Positions 1-8,275 of a DNA stretch of 64,000 bases are shown piece after piece. Every line of letters begins with the position of its first letter. Position 1 is the first letter of the stretch. The stretch spans positions 45,717-109,716 of the forward strand of contig JAEEVW010000006.1 in the NCBI GenBank assembly GCA_016291085.1, in the 5' to 3' direction. Origin of the DNA: Prevotella sp. GTDB taxonomy: Bacteria; Bacteroidota; Bacteroidia; Bacteroidales; Bacteroidaceae. The notes under the pieces are model-generated. The model did no database searches. It had not been told where the DNA came from and saw only the letters and a list, made by a program, of their open reading frames with translations. The position numbers and the translations under genes were made by a program.

Positions 1-1186
1 GCTTCACGCCATTGATTTCCTTATAGATAACCTGCGGCTGTCCGACTTGCAACTCATAGCCCTCACGACGCATGGTCTCGATGAGTACCGAAAGGTGCAG
101 CACGCCACGGCCCGAGACGACCCACTTGTCGGTAGAATCCTCGAAAGGCTCGACACGCAGGGCGAGGTTCTTCTCCAGTTCCTTCTCCAGGCGGTCGTTA
201 ATGTGACGCGAGGTAACGAACTTACCCTCCTTGCCAAAGAACGGAGAATCGTTGATGCAGAAAAGCATCGACATGGTTGGCTCGTCAATAGCAATAGGCG
301 GCAGTGGTTCGGGATTCTCTATGTCGCAGATGGTGTCGCCAATCTCGAACTTTTCGAGTCCGATGACGGCACAGATATCGCCACAGTCCACCTGATCAAT
401 GCGCGAGTGTCCCATACCGTCGAAGGTATGCAACTCCTTAATCTTCGTCTTCTCCGTAGAACCGTCGCGATGGGCAATGGTGACCTGCATGCCGTCCTTC
501 AGCGTGCCACGATGAACGCGGCCCACAGCGATACGGCCTGTATACGAGCTATAATCGAGCGAGGTGATCAGCATCTGGGGCGTACCCTCCATCTGCTTGG
601 GAGCGGGAATCACCTCGACAATCTTATCCAACAGATACGTGATGTCCGTTGTGGGTTTGTTGTAGTCCTCACCCATCCAACCGTTCTTGGCAGAGCCATA
701 AACCACAGGGAAATCCAGCTGGTCTTCAGTGGCATTGAGCGAGAACATCAGATCAAAGACCATCTCGTAGACCTCCTCAGGGCGGCAATTAGGCTTGTCG
801 ACTTTGTTGACCACCACAATGGGCTTCAGACCAATCTGCAGGGCCTTCTGCAGCACGAAACGCGTCTGAGGCATGGGGCCCTCGAAGGCGTCGACGAGCA
901 ACAGGCAGCCGTCGGCCATGTTCAACACGCGCTCCACCTCGCCACCGAAGTCCGAGTGTCCCGGAGTGTCGATGATGTTGATTTTCGTTCCTTTCCAGTT
1001 AATACTTACATTCTTCGAAAGAATGGTGATGCCGCGTTCGCGTTCAAGGTCGTTAGCATCCAACACCTGACTCGACAGGTTCTGTCCCTCACGGAAAAGA
1101 TTGCCTGCCAGCATCATCTTGTCCACCAGCGTCGTCTTGCCGTGGTCTACATGTGCAATAATTGCAATATTTCTGATATCCTGCAT
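1..1186 (-). CDS. typA: Translational GTPase TypA/BipA (partial, 3' end outside window)
   Basis: Ribosome-associated GTPase of the EF-G/LepA superfamily, involved in ribosome assembly and stress or cold adaptation. Reading the minus strand from the ATG at 1186-1184 gives [21 protein letters not shown]1 is [10 protein letters not shown], the switch region is [11 protein letters not shown]3 is [15 protein letters not shown] and G4 is VVNKVDKP, followed by domain II. This combination is diagnostic for TypA. The frame is open to the window edge (about 395 codons of a usual ~600), so the C-terminal part is missing here. It is divergent from rpsO. A minus-strand -7 element lies at 1253-1260. Confidence 0.95.
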   Translation of the reverse strand, partial: MQDIRNIAIIAHVDHGKTTLVDKMMLAGNLFREGQNLSSQVLDANDLERERGITILSKNVSINWKGTKINIIDTPGHSDFGGEVERVLNMADGCLLLVDAFEGPMPQTRFVLQKALQIGLKPIVVVNKVDKPNCRPEEVYEMVFDLMFSLNATEDQLDFPVVYGSAKNGWMGEDYNKPTTDITYLLDKIVEVIPAPKQMEGTPQMLITSLDYSSYTGRIAVGRVHRGTLKDGMQVTIAHRDGSTEKTKIKELHTFDGMGHSRIDQVDCGDICAVIGLEKFEIGDTICDIENPEPLPPIAIDEPTMSMLFCINDSPFFGKEGKFVTSRHINDRLEKELEKNLALRVEPFEDSTDKWVVSGRGVLHLSVLIETMRREGYELQVGQPQVIYKEINGVK

Positions 1187-1252
1187 CGTAATAATTTACT
1201 ATTCGACGATTTACAATTTACTATTTATTGTACTATTTGACGATTTCGGGTG

Positions 1253-1260
1253 CAAAGGTA
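1253..1260 (-). promoter_or_regulatory. Putative typA -7 element
   Basis: Minus-strand TACCTTTG fits the Bacteroidota TAnnTTTG -7 consensus, 66 bp upstream of the typA ATG. No good -33 TTTG is seen at 19-20 bp spacing. Confidence 0.5.
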
Positions 1261-1278
1261 CACATTTTTGGGGAAATA

Positions 1279-1310
1279 TTTGGTAGTTTTGCAGAAAATG
1301 TGTAATTTTG
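1279..1310 (+). promoter_or_regulatory. Putative rpsO promoter and long leader
   Basis: TTTG (1279-1282), N20, TAATTTTG (1303-1310). The expected start near 1316 leaves a leader of about 100 nt before the rpsO ATG. The leader has a small hairpin at about 1320-1334 (TTCGGA / TCCGAA). Long leaders often serve autogenous control of ribosomal protein genes; that role here is inference. Confidence 0.6.
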
Positions 1311-1420
1311 CAGCCGCATTTCGGAAAATCCGAAGCATTTGACGACGTAAACCGCCCGTGATTAGGCAGGGAAAGCGTCCGAAAGATGTTATTGCAAATT
1401 TATAATCACAATTAAACATT

Positions 1421-1690
1421 ATGTATTTAGATCAAGCTAAGAAGACTGAGATCTTCGGCCAGTATGGCAAGAACGCTCAGGACACTGGTTCAGTAGAGAG
1501 CCAGGTTGCTCTGTTCACTTTCCGCATCAAGCACCTCACCGAGCACCTGAAGAAGAACCACAAGGACTTCGGTACCGCACGTGCACTGACCAAGATGGTA
1601 GGTCGTCGTCGTAAGCTCCTGAAGTACCTCTACAACAAGGACATCAACCGCTATCGTGAACTGATCAAGGCTCTCGGTCTACGTAAGTAA
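1421..1690 (+). CDS. rpsO: 30S ribosomal protein S15
   Basis: Primary 16S rRNA-binding protein of the small-subunit platform. The 89-residue length and the internal signature are typical of S15: TGSVESQVALFTFRI, then LTEHLKKNHKDF, then the basic LTKMVGRRRKLLKYL. It is monocistronic, with its own promoter upstream and a strong hairpin terminator straight after the stop. It starts at the only suitable ATG (MYLDQAKKTEIF). Confidence 0.98.
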   Translation: MYLDQAKKTEIFGQYGKNAQDTGSVESQVALFTFRIKHLTEHLKKNHKDFGTARALTKMVGRRRKLLKYLYNKDINRYRELIKALGLRK

Positions 1691-1715
1691 TCCGACAGTA
1701 GTAGGACTTACAAAT

Positions 1716-1749
1716 AAAGGCTCGCTGCAAGCGGGCCTTTACTTTTTTT
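1716..1749 (+). terminator. Rho-independent terminator of rpsO
   Basis: AAAGGCTCGC, loop TGCAA, GCGGGCCTTT, then ACTTTTTTTT. Ten-bp stem with one G-U pair and a clear T tract. Confidence 0.9.
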
Positions 1750-2251
1750 TACCCCGCTTCAGCAAAACGCCCGCGTTTTGACCTTTTGACCTTCTGACCG
1801 CCTCAACAAAAGAGTCCTCGTTATTCAGCAATTACCCATGCTGCCGCCTTCCATATGCTTAGAACAGAGCACGGATAGCAGCGCATGGTGAGTTGTTGTG
1901 TTTCTTGTGTCCCTAAGTTTTTCAATTTTATCTTGATCTTCTTGTGTATGCCGAAAAAAACAAAAAAAACGTTAATTCTTTTTAGCATATATTAACATAA
2001 AACGGTCAAAAAGTCAAAAAGTCAAAAGTGCGGCATTTTGGTGGGGGACCTATATGTATTAAGGGGGGTATTCTTATTATATTTTTATATACATTATTAT
2101 ATACATGTACATTATTATATACATTTAAGTCGCTGAAAACGAGCGGCTTTTGACCTTTTGACTTTTTGACCTTTTTTCGGTTTTTTGGAGGTATTTGGCG
2201 AAATGTCAATTTCGGCGTTTTTTGCAAAAGTCACTTATATTTGAAAATTCA

Positions 2252-2281
2252 TTGCCCAACAAAAATAAACCCATATCTTTG
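2252..2281 (+). promoter_or_regulatory. Putative orphan promoter
   Basis: TTG (2252-2254), N19, TATCTTTG (2274-2281): a good Bacteroidota match. Only a decayed small ORF lies downstream. Confidence 0.5.
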
Positions 2282-2381
2282 CCACCGCTAAGGCCTAGCA
2301 AGGGTTGCTCAACCTCCTCGTAAGGTTCTCTCCCATTTTTTACGTGATTTATGTATTAGTGTAACTTAAAATTAGATTTTT

Positions 2382-2530
2382 ATGGCAAAAACAGGGTAAA
2401 ATACGACAATTCATGCCAAATGATTGCACTTTTCCTCGCCATATCGTACATCGAAAATGGACGTAAAGTCGATATTGAGGACTTCCTTGACGGGTGGCTC
2501 TTAGCAAAGGACAACACACGAGAAACCTAG
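2382..2530 (+). pseudogene. Small decayed ORF, family not recognised
   Basis: The ATG at 2382 opens MAKTG and stops at once. One base out of phase, an open frame runs from 2360 to the TAG at 2528-2530 and reads ...KYDNSCQMIALFLAISY, then IENGRKVDIEDFLDGWLLAK, ending in DNTRET. The peptide looks like real coding sequence: amphipathic, with an acidic helix and no low complexity. A good promoter lies upstream. The simplest reading is a frameshift near the fifth codon of a small gene. An alternative is a 36-residue ORF from the ATG at 2420. I do not recognise the family. Confidence 0.35.
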
Positions 2531-2658
2531 TGTTCATACGTGTTTTGGTTAATGGTTAAGTCAGATTCTTTTGTTGTGAAACGAGGGAATTTTTGTATAC
2601 GGTCAGAAGGTCAGAGGGTCAAAACTCGGGCGTTTTCGTGAGAAGCAGTGTCGCACCC

Positions 2659-5448
2659 CTACCCTTCGAGATCTTTCATGTCGCGGGGAATCCAGAACCA
2701 GAAGGTGGAGCCGATGCCGACGTCGCCCGTGACACCAATCTGTCCGCCACACTTTTCGACAATGGCCTTACAGATGGAGAGTCCGAGACCTGTGCCCTGC
2801 ACGAAGTCGTTGAGTTTGACAAAACGCTGGAATACGGAGTCCTGCTTGTCCTTGGGAATGCCGGAACCAGTGTCCTCGCAGTAGAAATAGAGGCCCTGCT
2901 GACCATTGCCGTCATTAGTCACCTCCCCTTGCTCGTTTCTCGTTTGTTGGCAATAGCCGACCTTAATATGTCCCTCGTGGGTGTATTTGACGGCATTGGT
3001 GACGAAATTGGTGAGCAACTGCTGCAAACGGCCTTTGTCGAGGTGAGCCATGCAGGACGGATAGGGGTTGTCCTTCTGAAACTCGACGCCAGGTTCCTGC
3101 ACACGCTGGGCCAGCGTCTGGCAGATATCGTCGAAGACGCGTGAGAGGTCTACCGTTTCAGGGTCAATGGCTAACGACTGCCCCATACTGGATGCTTCGA
3201 GGATGTCGTTGATGAGTCTGAGCAGCATGTCGCAGTTGTTGCGGATGATGCGGATAAATTCACGACGTTCGCTGTCGTCCTCGACCACATTGAGCAGTCC
3301 GCTGAAACCTACGATGGCGTTGAGCGGTGTACGGATCTCGTGCGTCATATTGGCCAGGAAAGCTGCCTTCATGCGCCCGGAATCCTCGGCACGGGAACGC
3401 TCTTGGCGTAACTGTTCCTGAGCCCGTATGAGGGCAGTGACGTCGCGCGAAATACCGAAATATTCGGTGAGTTGTCCGTTCTCGTCGAATATGGGGAAGC
3501 CAAAGACGTCGTACCAAGTAGGGGTACTGTCGACCGGTGTACGGTCGAAGAGCATCAGCGTGTTGTAAGCCTTGCCCTGTTGCATGGCCTCCTGAATCTC
3601 AGCCATAGCGCTTTCCCGGGATTCGTTCTGGATGGAAGCCACATACTGTTCAATGGTTTCCGTATATTCCGCCTCTCCGGGGGTACGCATGAGGGTGACG
3701 ACATTCTCAGCTGGACGGTAGCTCCAAACAAATATCTGACATTCCTCGAGCAGGTAGCCGAGTTGCTGCTGGTACTGCTTGATGGCTTCGTTGACGGTCT
3801 GCAACTTGCGGTCGTGCCGACGCTGTTCCAGATACATGTCGCGCTCGGCAGACACGTCGCGGGCGGTGGCAACATAGTAGACCAGACGGTCGGAGTCGTC
3901 GATGACGGGACGGATGCGCGTCTCGATATAGGTATCGACACCCAGAGAGGGGTACTGCAAAAGCCGACAGATATGGAGCGACTCACGGGTGCCGGGGTAG
4001 AAATCTCCCTGATAGCCTGGGTCGTCGAATATTGACATCTTGCGGAAGAATTCTTCACCCATGTCATCAATATGGCACAATTCGCGCATCTTCTGGTTGT
4101 AGTCGAGCAGATGGCCTTCAGGGTCATAGAATGACATGGCAATGAGATTGGTATCGAAAATCTTGCGGTAGCGATTACCCAACAGACGGTTGTGCTGCTC
4201 TTCCTCCAATTCCCGGGTGACGTCACGGCCACTGTAGATGATGTGACGGGGCTTACCGCCTTCACGTTCTATAATGGCTCCACCAAAGATATCGAGCCAC
4301 TTAGGTTCATCGCTGGTGCCCATATTCACACGATACTGGTATTCGGTCGAGTCAATCTCGCCTGCCTTCATGCTTTCGTTGAGATTATGCAGCTGAAGGG
4401 CCTGTCCCTCGGCCATGCGTTTCAGGAACTCCTGTGCAGGCATCGGTTCGTAGGGCAGCAGATGACCATAGCGGTTGTGCAGCATGTAGTTGCTGACGTC
4501 AAGTTCCACCACATAGAATTCACCCATACTGAGCGCCTTGTCCATCATCTGGTAAATGTCTTTATTTCTGCGGACGGCAGATTTGACACGCAACACCGTC
4601 AGACGGCTCAGCAGGAAGGCCACCAATCCCAAAACGACCAAACCGATGAGGATGATGATGGCAATAGGCGATGCATCGTCGTGAACACGCTCAGGATGGA
4701 ACCATTTATCGTAGATGGCCTGCAACTCGCCAGCCTGTTCCAGGCGGGTGAACTCGTCATCGATGATGTCGATAATCTCCTTGTCGTAGCCGATGATGCG
4801 CAACTCTCCGGCAGGAATGTCAATGCGGTCGAGCAGCAGGCTGTCGAAATGGAACTCCTGAATTTTTCGTTTGAGGGGTTCCTCGCCCCAGATGAAATAA
4901 TTGTAACGCTTGTTGCGAACAGCCATGAGGGCCTCCTTCGGAGAATAATACTTGACTGCGAAGTTCGAGTCGCCGCGTTCCTGAATCTGCCAGGCAGCAT
5001 AATCGGCACGTTTGACGAGTATGGTGTCGCCCTTAGTCAGATCAGCAATACGCGACAGGGGCGGTGTATCGATGTGACGGACGACACGCAGGTTGTAATA
5101 GTTGATGTATTTCTGTGTTGCGACAAACGGGCGTCGCTTGTAGAGATAGGACAAGGCATGAATGAGGTCAGCGTCATGGTGTTCGAACATCATCGTGGCC
5201 TCGTGCCACTCCTGCGTCACAAACTTATGGGGAATGTCCAGACGGTTCAGAATCAAGTCGAGGACATCGACATTATATCCAGATGGCTGGCCATTGGAAT
5301 CGAGGAATTCGAAAGGTCGGAAATCCCAGTCGCAGACGATGGTCAGCGGGTGATGCTCGGTGTAACCATAGAATTCCTTGGCCTCAGCCGAAGAAACAGG
5401 CCAGAGACACAGCAGGACAAGCAGTATGTCGTAGAATCGTTTGTTCAT
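2659..5448 (-). CDS. Periplasmic-sensor PAS histidine kinase (SBP-PAS-HisKA-HATPase), intact H box
   Basis: Membrane histidine kinase of 929 residues. Signal peptide 1-23. A bacterial solute-binding-like domain (SBP_bac_3 type) spans about 34-250, with one membrane segment at about 261-284. Several PAS units follow in about 300-660, then the transmitter. The H box MTHEIRTPLNAIVG has His703 (codon 3340-3342). The N box NFVTNAVKYT, G1 DTGSGIP and G2 GTGLGLSI are all canonical. There is no receiver domain. It is last of four same-strand kinase genes, 7 bp after the 939-residue gene. The ligand is unknown; the sensor fold suggests a small solute such as an amino acid. Confidence 0.9.
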   Translation of the reverse strand: MNKRFYDILLVLLCLWPVSSAEAKEFYGYTEHHPLTIVCDWDFRPFEFLDSNGQPSGYNVDVLDLILNRLDIPHKFVTQEWHEATMMFEHHDADLIHALSYLYKRRPFVATQKYINYYNLRVVRHIDTPPLSRIADLTKGDTILVKRADYAAWQIQERGDSNFAVKYYSPKEALMAVRNKRYNYFIWGEEPLKRKIQEFHFDSLLLDRIDIPAGELRIIGYDKEIIDIIDDEFTRLEQAGELQAIYDKWFHPERVHDDASPIAIIILIGLVVLGLVAFLLSRLTVLRVKSAVRRNKDIYQMMDKALSMGEFYVVELDVSNYMLHNRYGHLLPYEPMPAQEFLKRMAEGQALQLHNLNESMKAGEIDSTEYQYRVNMGTSDEPKWLDIFGGAIIEREGGKPRHIIYSGRDVTRELEEEQHNRLLGNRYRKIFDTNLIAMSFYDPEGHLLDYNQKMRELCHIDDMGEEFFRKMSIFDDPGYQGDFYPGTRESLHICRLLQYPSLGVDTYIETRIRPVIDDSDRLVYYVATARDVSAERDMYLEQRRHDRKLQTVNEAIKQYQQQLGYLLEECQIFVWSYRPAENVVTLMRTPGEAEYTETIEQYVASIQNESRESAMAEIQEAMQQGKAYNTLMLFDRTPVDSTPTWYDVFGFPIFDENGQLTEYFGISRDVTALIRAQEQLRQERSRAEDSGRMKAAFLANMTHEIRTPLNAIVGFSGLLNVVEDDSERREFIRIIRNNCDMLLRLINDILEASSMGQSLAIDPETVDLSRVFDDICQTLAQRVQEPGVEFQKDNPYPSCMAHLDKGRLQQLLTNFVTNAVKYTHEGHIKVGYCQQTRNEQGEVTNDGNGQQGLYFYCEDTGSGIPKDKQDSVFQRFVKLNDFVQGTGLGLSICKAIVEKCGGQIGVTGDVGIGSTFWFWIPRDMKDLEG

Positions 5449-5455
5449 TGCGTGG

Positions 5456-8275
5456 TCACATTATTGTTTTTCTCACTAACTCGCTGCACTTGCAGGGGAT
5501 GGATATCCAGACGACAGTACCCGTCGTTGCATCGGATTTGATACGAATCCTACCCCCCATTTGCCGAACGAGTTCGTTACAGATACTCATCTCAAGGCCA
5601 GTACCATGTTCTTGTGTCTGAACGAAGCGGTCGAAAATATGGGGAAGGATCTCCTCAGGGATGCCGCCATCAGAAGCATGCAGGGCAATCACCAAGTCTT
5701 CTCCCGTATAGTCGCAACAGACACGCACCTGCCCTTCCTTCGTAAAGAAGGCCGCATTAGACACCAACCGATCTATCACAATACCCAAATTCTGTGCATC
5801 CACCTCAACCACGAGATGTTCATAAGGATTCTCGACGAAATAGCTGACACCAGGCAACTGATATTGGGTGAAAGCCGCCTGACAGCGTGACTGCAAGTCC
5901 GCACAAATGTCGGTCATCTGCGGTTTAATCTCTATCATCTGTGCATCGAGTCGAGACAAGAAGAGAATGTCGTTAATGAGTGTCAGCAGACGCTCGGAAT
6001 TGTCACTGATCTCGCGGATAAAGAGTGCTTCGTCCTCCTTGGAATGCTCCTGTTCGAAGAGGTTGGAGAATCCTACCACTGAGTTCAATGGGGTGCGGAT
6101 TTCGTAGCTCATGTTATGGAGGAAGGCATTCTTTACCGTCTCCACCTCCTGGGCTTTGCTGGTCTCCCGAGCCAAAGCCTCCTCCATAGCCATCAACTCG
6201 CTGATGTCGCGACACATACCGAAATAGCTCGTCACTTCACTGTCGGTGCCGATGACGGGAATAAACGACAGATGCAGGTAGAGCGGGTTGCCATCCTTGA
6301 CGCGCAGTGTCGTCTTCAGAGTCGTGTCGATAGGCTGTCGCGAGCGGTTGTCCATTGCATTCAACCCGCGTTGTGCTGTCTTTTTCGACTCGTCGTCGAG
6401 CAGGGAGAGACAGCGCGTCTGGGTGAAGCGGTACTGTTCGTGGCCTATCTGGCTGTAGATGACCAACATGTGGGTATCCGGCGAGTAGTCTGTCATACGC
6501 ACACCACCATGCTGCAGCACAAAGTCAATATTGCGGATGTAAGTCTGCATCTCGTCGTTAGCTTGTTCGAGCTTGGCCACATTCTGACGTAGCTGGTTGT
6601 AGGTCTTGGCCACTTCCGTCACATCGCGTCCTGTACCATAGACTGCCTGCAACTTGCCTTCATCATCACGGACAGGAACCAACTGCAGTTCGTAAAGCAA
6701 TTCCGGGCGTTGCAGGAATTTGTTCAGCGCACGATCGTCAGGACCCTTGAAAATCTGAGTCAGATAGGTGTAGTCGATGTTTGCAGTGTCTACATCGTCT
6801 TTTCCTAACACCTCTTTGAGGGTGACGCGCGATTCAAGGACCTTGTCAAAGTTTCCCTTAAAGGCAGACATCGCTTTCTGGTTCATGCCGATAATGACAC
6901 CGTTTTCATCGTAAGCCACCGCATCAATCATCGATGATTCAAAGATGGACTGATAGCGCAGCATGGTGTCCTTGACCTGCTGCTGACGGCGTTTCTCGTC
7001 AGTAACGTCAGAGATGGTGCCAATAAGCACTTCAGGCTGTCCGTTCTTGTCGCAATGCAGCACAGATATCTCGACGGTGAGATAACGATGTCCTAAGTGG
7101 GAATCTGGTCTTGACTGCACGTCAAGAGTTACTTTCTCCTGCTCCTGACGGGCAACCTGTTGCAGGGCGTCGATGACGGGGGTGCGGTATTCTTCCTTTA
7201 AGGGTTGGATGAACACGTAAGGCAAGATTCCCTCAGCCTCGAAGCGTCCGTCTGAGTCGAGGCGGGTAACGGTCCTGGTTTTCAAGACATAAAGGAAGAT
7301 ACGCACATGACTGGTTTTCAGAATCAGTGCCAAACGGTCGTTGCCCACCCGGATGTCCTTGGTCATGCGCTTCTCGTAACGGCGATAGACCAGATAGTAA
7401 CCCAAGAAGAAGAGTGTCAGCAATAGCGTAACGATAATAGCCTGCCAAATCCAGCTCGGCACACCCGATTCCGTACGTTCCGGATAGAACCACTTGTTCT
7501 GTATGGCCTGCAGACGTCCCGAAGCGTTCAGTCCGGCATAGACGCTGTCCATCTTGTGAAGCAGAGCGAGGTCATGCGACATGAACTTGTATTCCCCGTG
7601 AGGCACATTGACGGGCGTCAGTTCCAGATTGTCATATTGGAACTTATTGATGAGCCACTTCAGACAGAGCGTGTTCCACACAATCTGCTGGTCGGGCTTG
7701 TTGTGAACCAACTGTACGGCCTCGCGCATGTCGTCGATGGCGATGGCATTGTCACCCCAACCGCGCTGAACCATAAACATATGACTGAAACTGCCCCCGT
7801 GGACAATGACCTTATGGTGCGCCAAATCCTCATACGTCTTAATGGTCTGCGGTTCACCCTTCCTATAAACCACGCTATGGGTAAAAATCTGGACCACCGA
7901 CTTGCCATAGGTGGCATAATCGTCGTGCAAATGGTCTTCCATACCAATCTTCAGGTCGCAACGTCCCGCCTTCAAATCCTCCAAGGCCTCCCGGGTATGT
8001 TTCAGCTTGACGACATACGGGATATCGAGTTCCTGGAAAATCATCTTCAGCAAATCGACGTTGTAACCCACCGCCTCGCCATTCTCGTTCAGAAAGACAT
8101 AGGGCCACAAGTCCCAGGCATCTTCGTAAACGAGGGGATTGTCTTCCGTGTACACCCTGACAGAGTCCTTGTCTGCAGCCATAGCCGAGAGACAGGAACC
8201 TGTGAGAAGCCCCAGCAACAGGAACGTTCCCAGCCACCTCTTGGGAATCATTATACAGCGTCTGTCTTGTTTCAT
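5456..8275 (-). CDS. Periplasmic-sensor PAS protein with degenerate kinase module (H box Tyr724)
   Basis: Paralogue of the downstream 929-residue kinase: signal peptide, solute-binding-like domain (about 40-265), membrane segment (WIWQAIIVTLLLTLFFLGYY), PAS units, then a transmitter of 939 residues total. The H box reads NMSYEIRTPLNSVVG: the phospho-accepting His is Tyr724 (TAC on the minus strand, 6104-6106). The ATPase region is also eroded. The G1 segment reads HASDGGIP, which on simple alignment puts Ala where the ATP-contacting Asp sits. G2 is GTGLEMSI. The start overlaps the upstream gene's stop (ATGA at 8272-8275), which indicates translational coupling. Likely a pseudokinase or regulatory partner. 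Confidence 0.88.
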   Translation of the reverse strand: MKQDRRCIMIPKRWLGTFLLLGLLTGSCLSAMAADKDSVRVYTEDNPLVYEDAWDLWPYVFLNENGEAVGYNVDLLKMIFQELDIPYVVKLKHTREALEDLKAGRCDLKIGMEDHLHDDYATYGKSVVQIFTHSVVYRKGEPQTIKTYEDLAHHKVIVHGGSFSHMFMVQRGWGDNAIAIDDMREAVQLVHNKPDQQIVWNTLCLKWLINKFQYDNLELTPVNVPHGEYKFMSHDLALLHKMDSVYAGLNASGRLQAIQNKWFYPERTESGVPSWIWQAIIVTLLLTLFFLGYYLVYRRYEKRMTKDIRVGNDRLALILKTSHVRIFLYVLKTRTVTRLDSDGRFEAEGILPYVFIQPLKEEYRTPVIDALQQVARQEQEKVTLDVQSRPDSHLGHRYLTVEISVLHCDKNGQPEVLIGTISDVTDEKRRQQQVKDTMLRYQSIFESSMIDAVAYDENGVIIGMNQKAMSAFKGNFDKVLESRVTLKEVLGKDDVDTANIDYTYLTQIFKGPDDRALNKFLQRPELLYELQLVPVRDDEGKLQAVYGTGRDVTEVAKTYNQLRQNVAKLEQANDEMQTYIRNIDFVLQHGGVRMTDYSPDTHMLVIYSQIGHEQYRFTQTRCLSLLDDESKKTAQRGLNAMDNRSRQPIDTTLKTTLRVKDGNPLYLHLSFIPVIGTDSEVTSYFGMCRDISELMAMEEALARETSKAQEVETVKNAFLHNMSYEIRTPLNSVVGFSNLFEQEHSKEDEALFIREISDNSERLLTLINDILFLSRLDAQMIEIKPQMTDICADLQSRCQAAFTQYQLPGVSYFVENPYEHLVVEVDAQNLGIVIDRLVSNAAFFTKEGQVRVCCDYTGEDLVIALHASDGGIPEEILPHIFDRFVQTQEHGTGLEMSICNELVRQMGGRIRIKSDATTGTVVWISIPCKCSELVRKTIM

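Larger units (their letters stand above)
1776..2624. repeat. Four octamer arrays in alternating orientation within a gene-poor block
   Basis: The 1691-2658 stretch has no clear gene. It holds four short tandem arrays of one 8-bp family. Two read TTTTGACC (1776-1800 and about 2150-2174). Two read the reverse complement GGTCAAAA or variants (about 2004-2028 and 2602-2625). Between the second and third arrays is an AT-rich duplicated motif (ACATTATTATATACAT, about 2088-2124). The 73-codon minus-strand frame at 2006-2227 is a translation of these arrays (Lys/Ser-rich) and is not counted as a gene. Confidence 0.75.

Noticed and set aside
47..1240. 397-codon plus-strand ORF opposite typA
   Set aside because: Shadow frame of typA; the minus strand has all TypA motifs. 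Similar antisense frames over other genes were dropped for the same reason.
2006..2227. 73-codon minus-strand ORF rich in Lys/Ser
   Set aside because: It is a translation of the octamer arrays; no start context and no domain.
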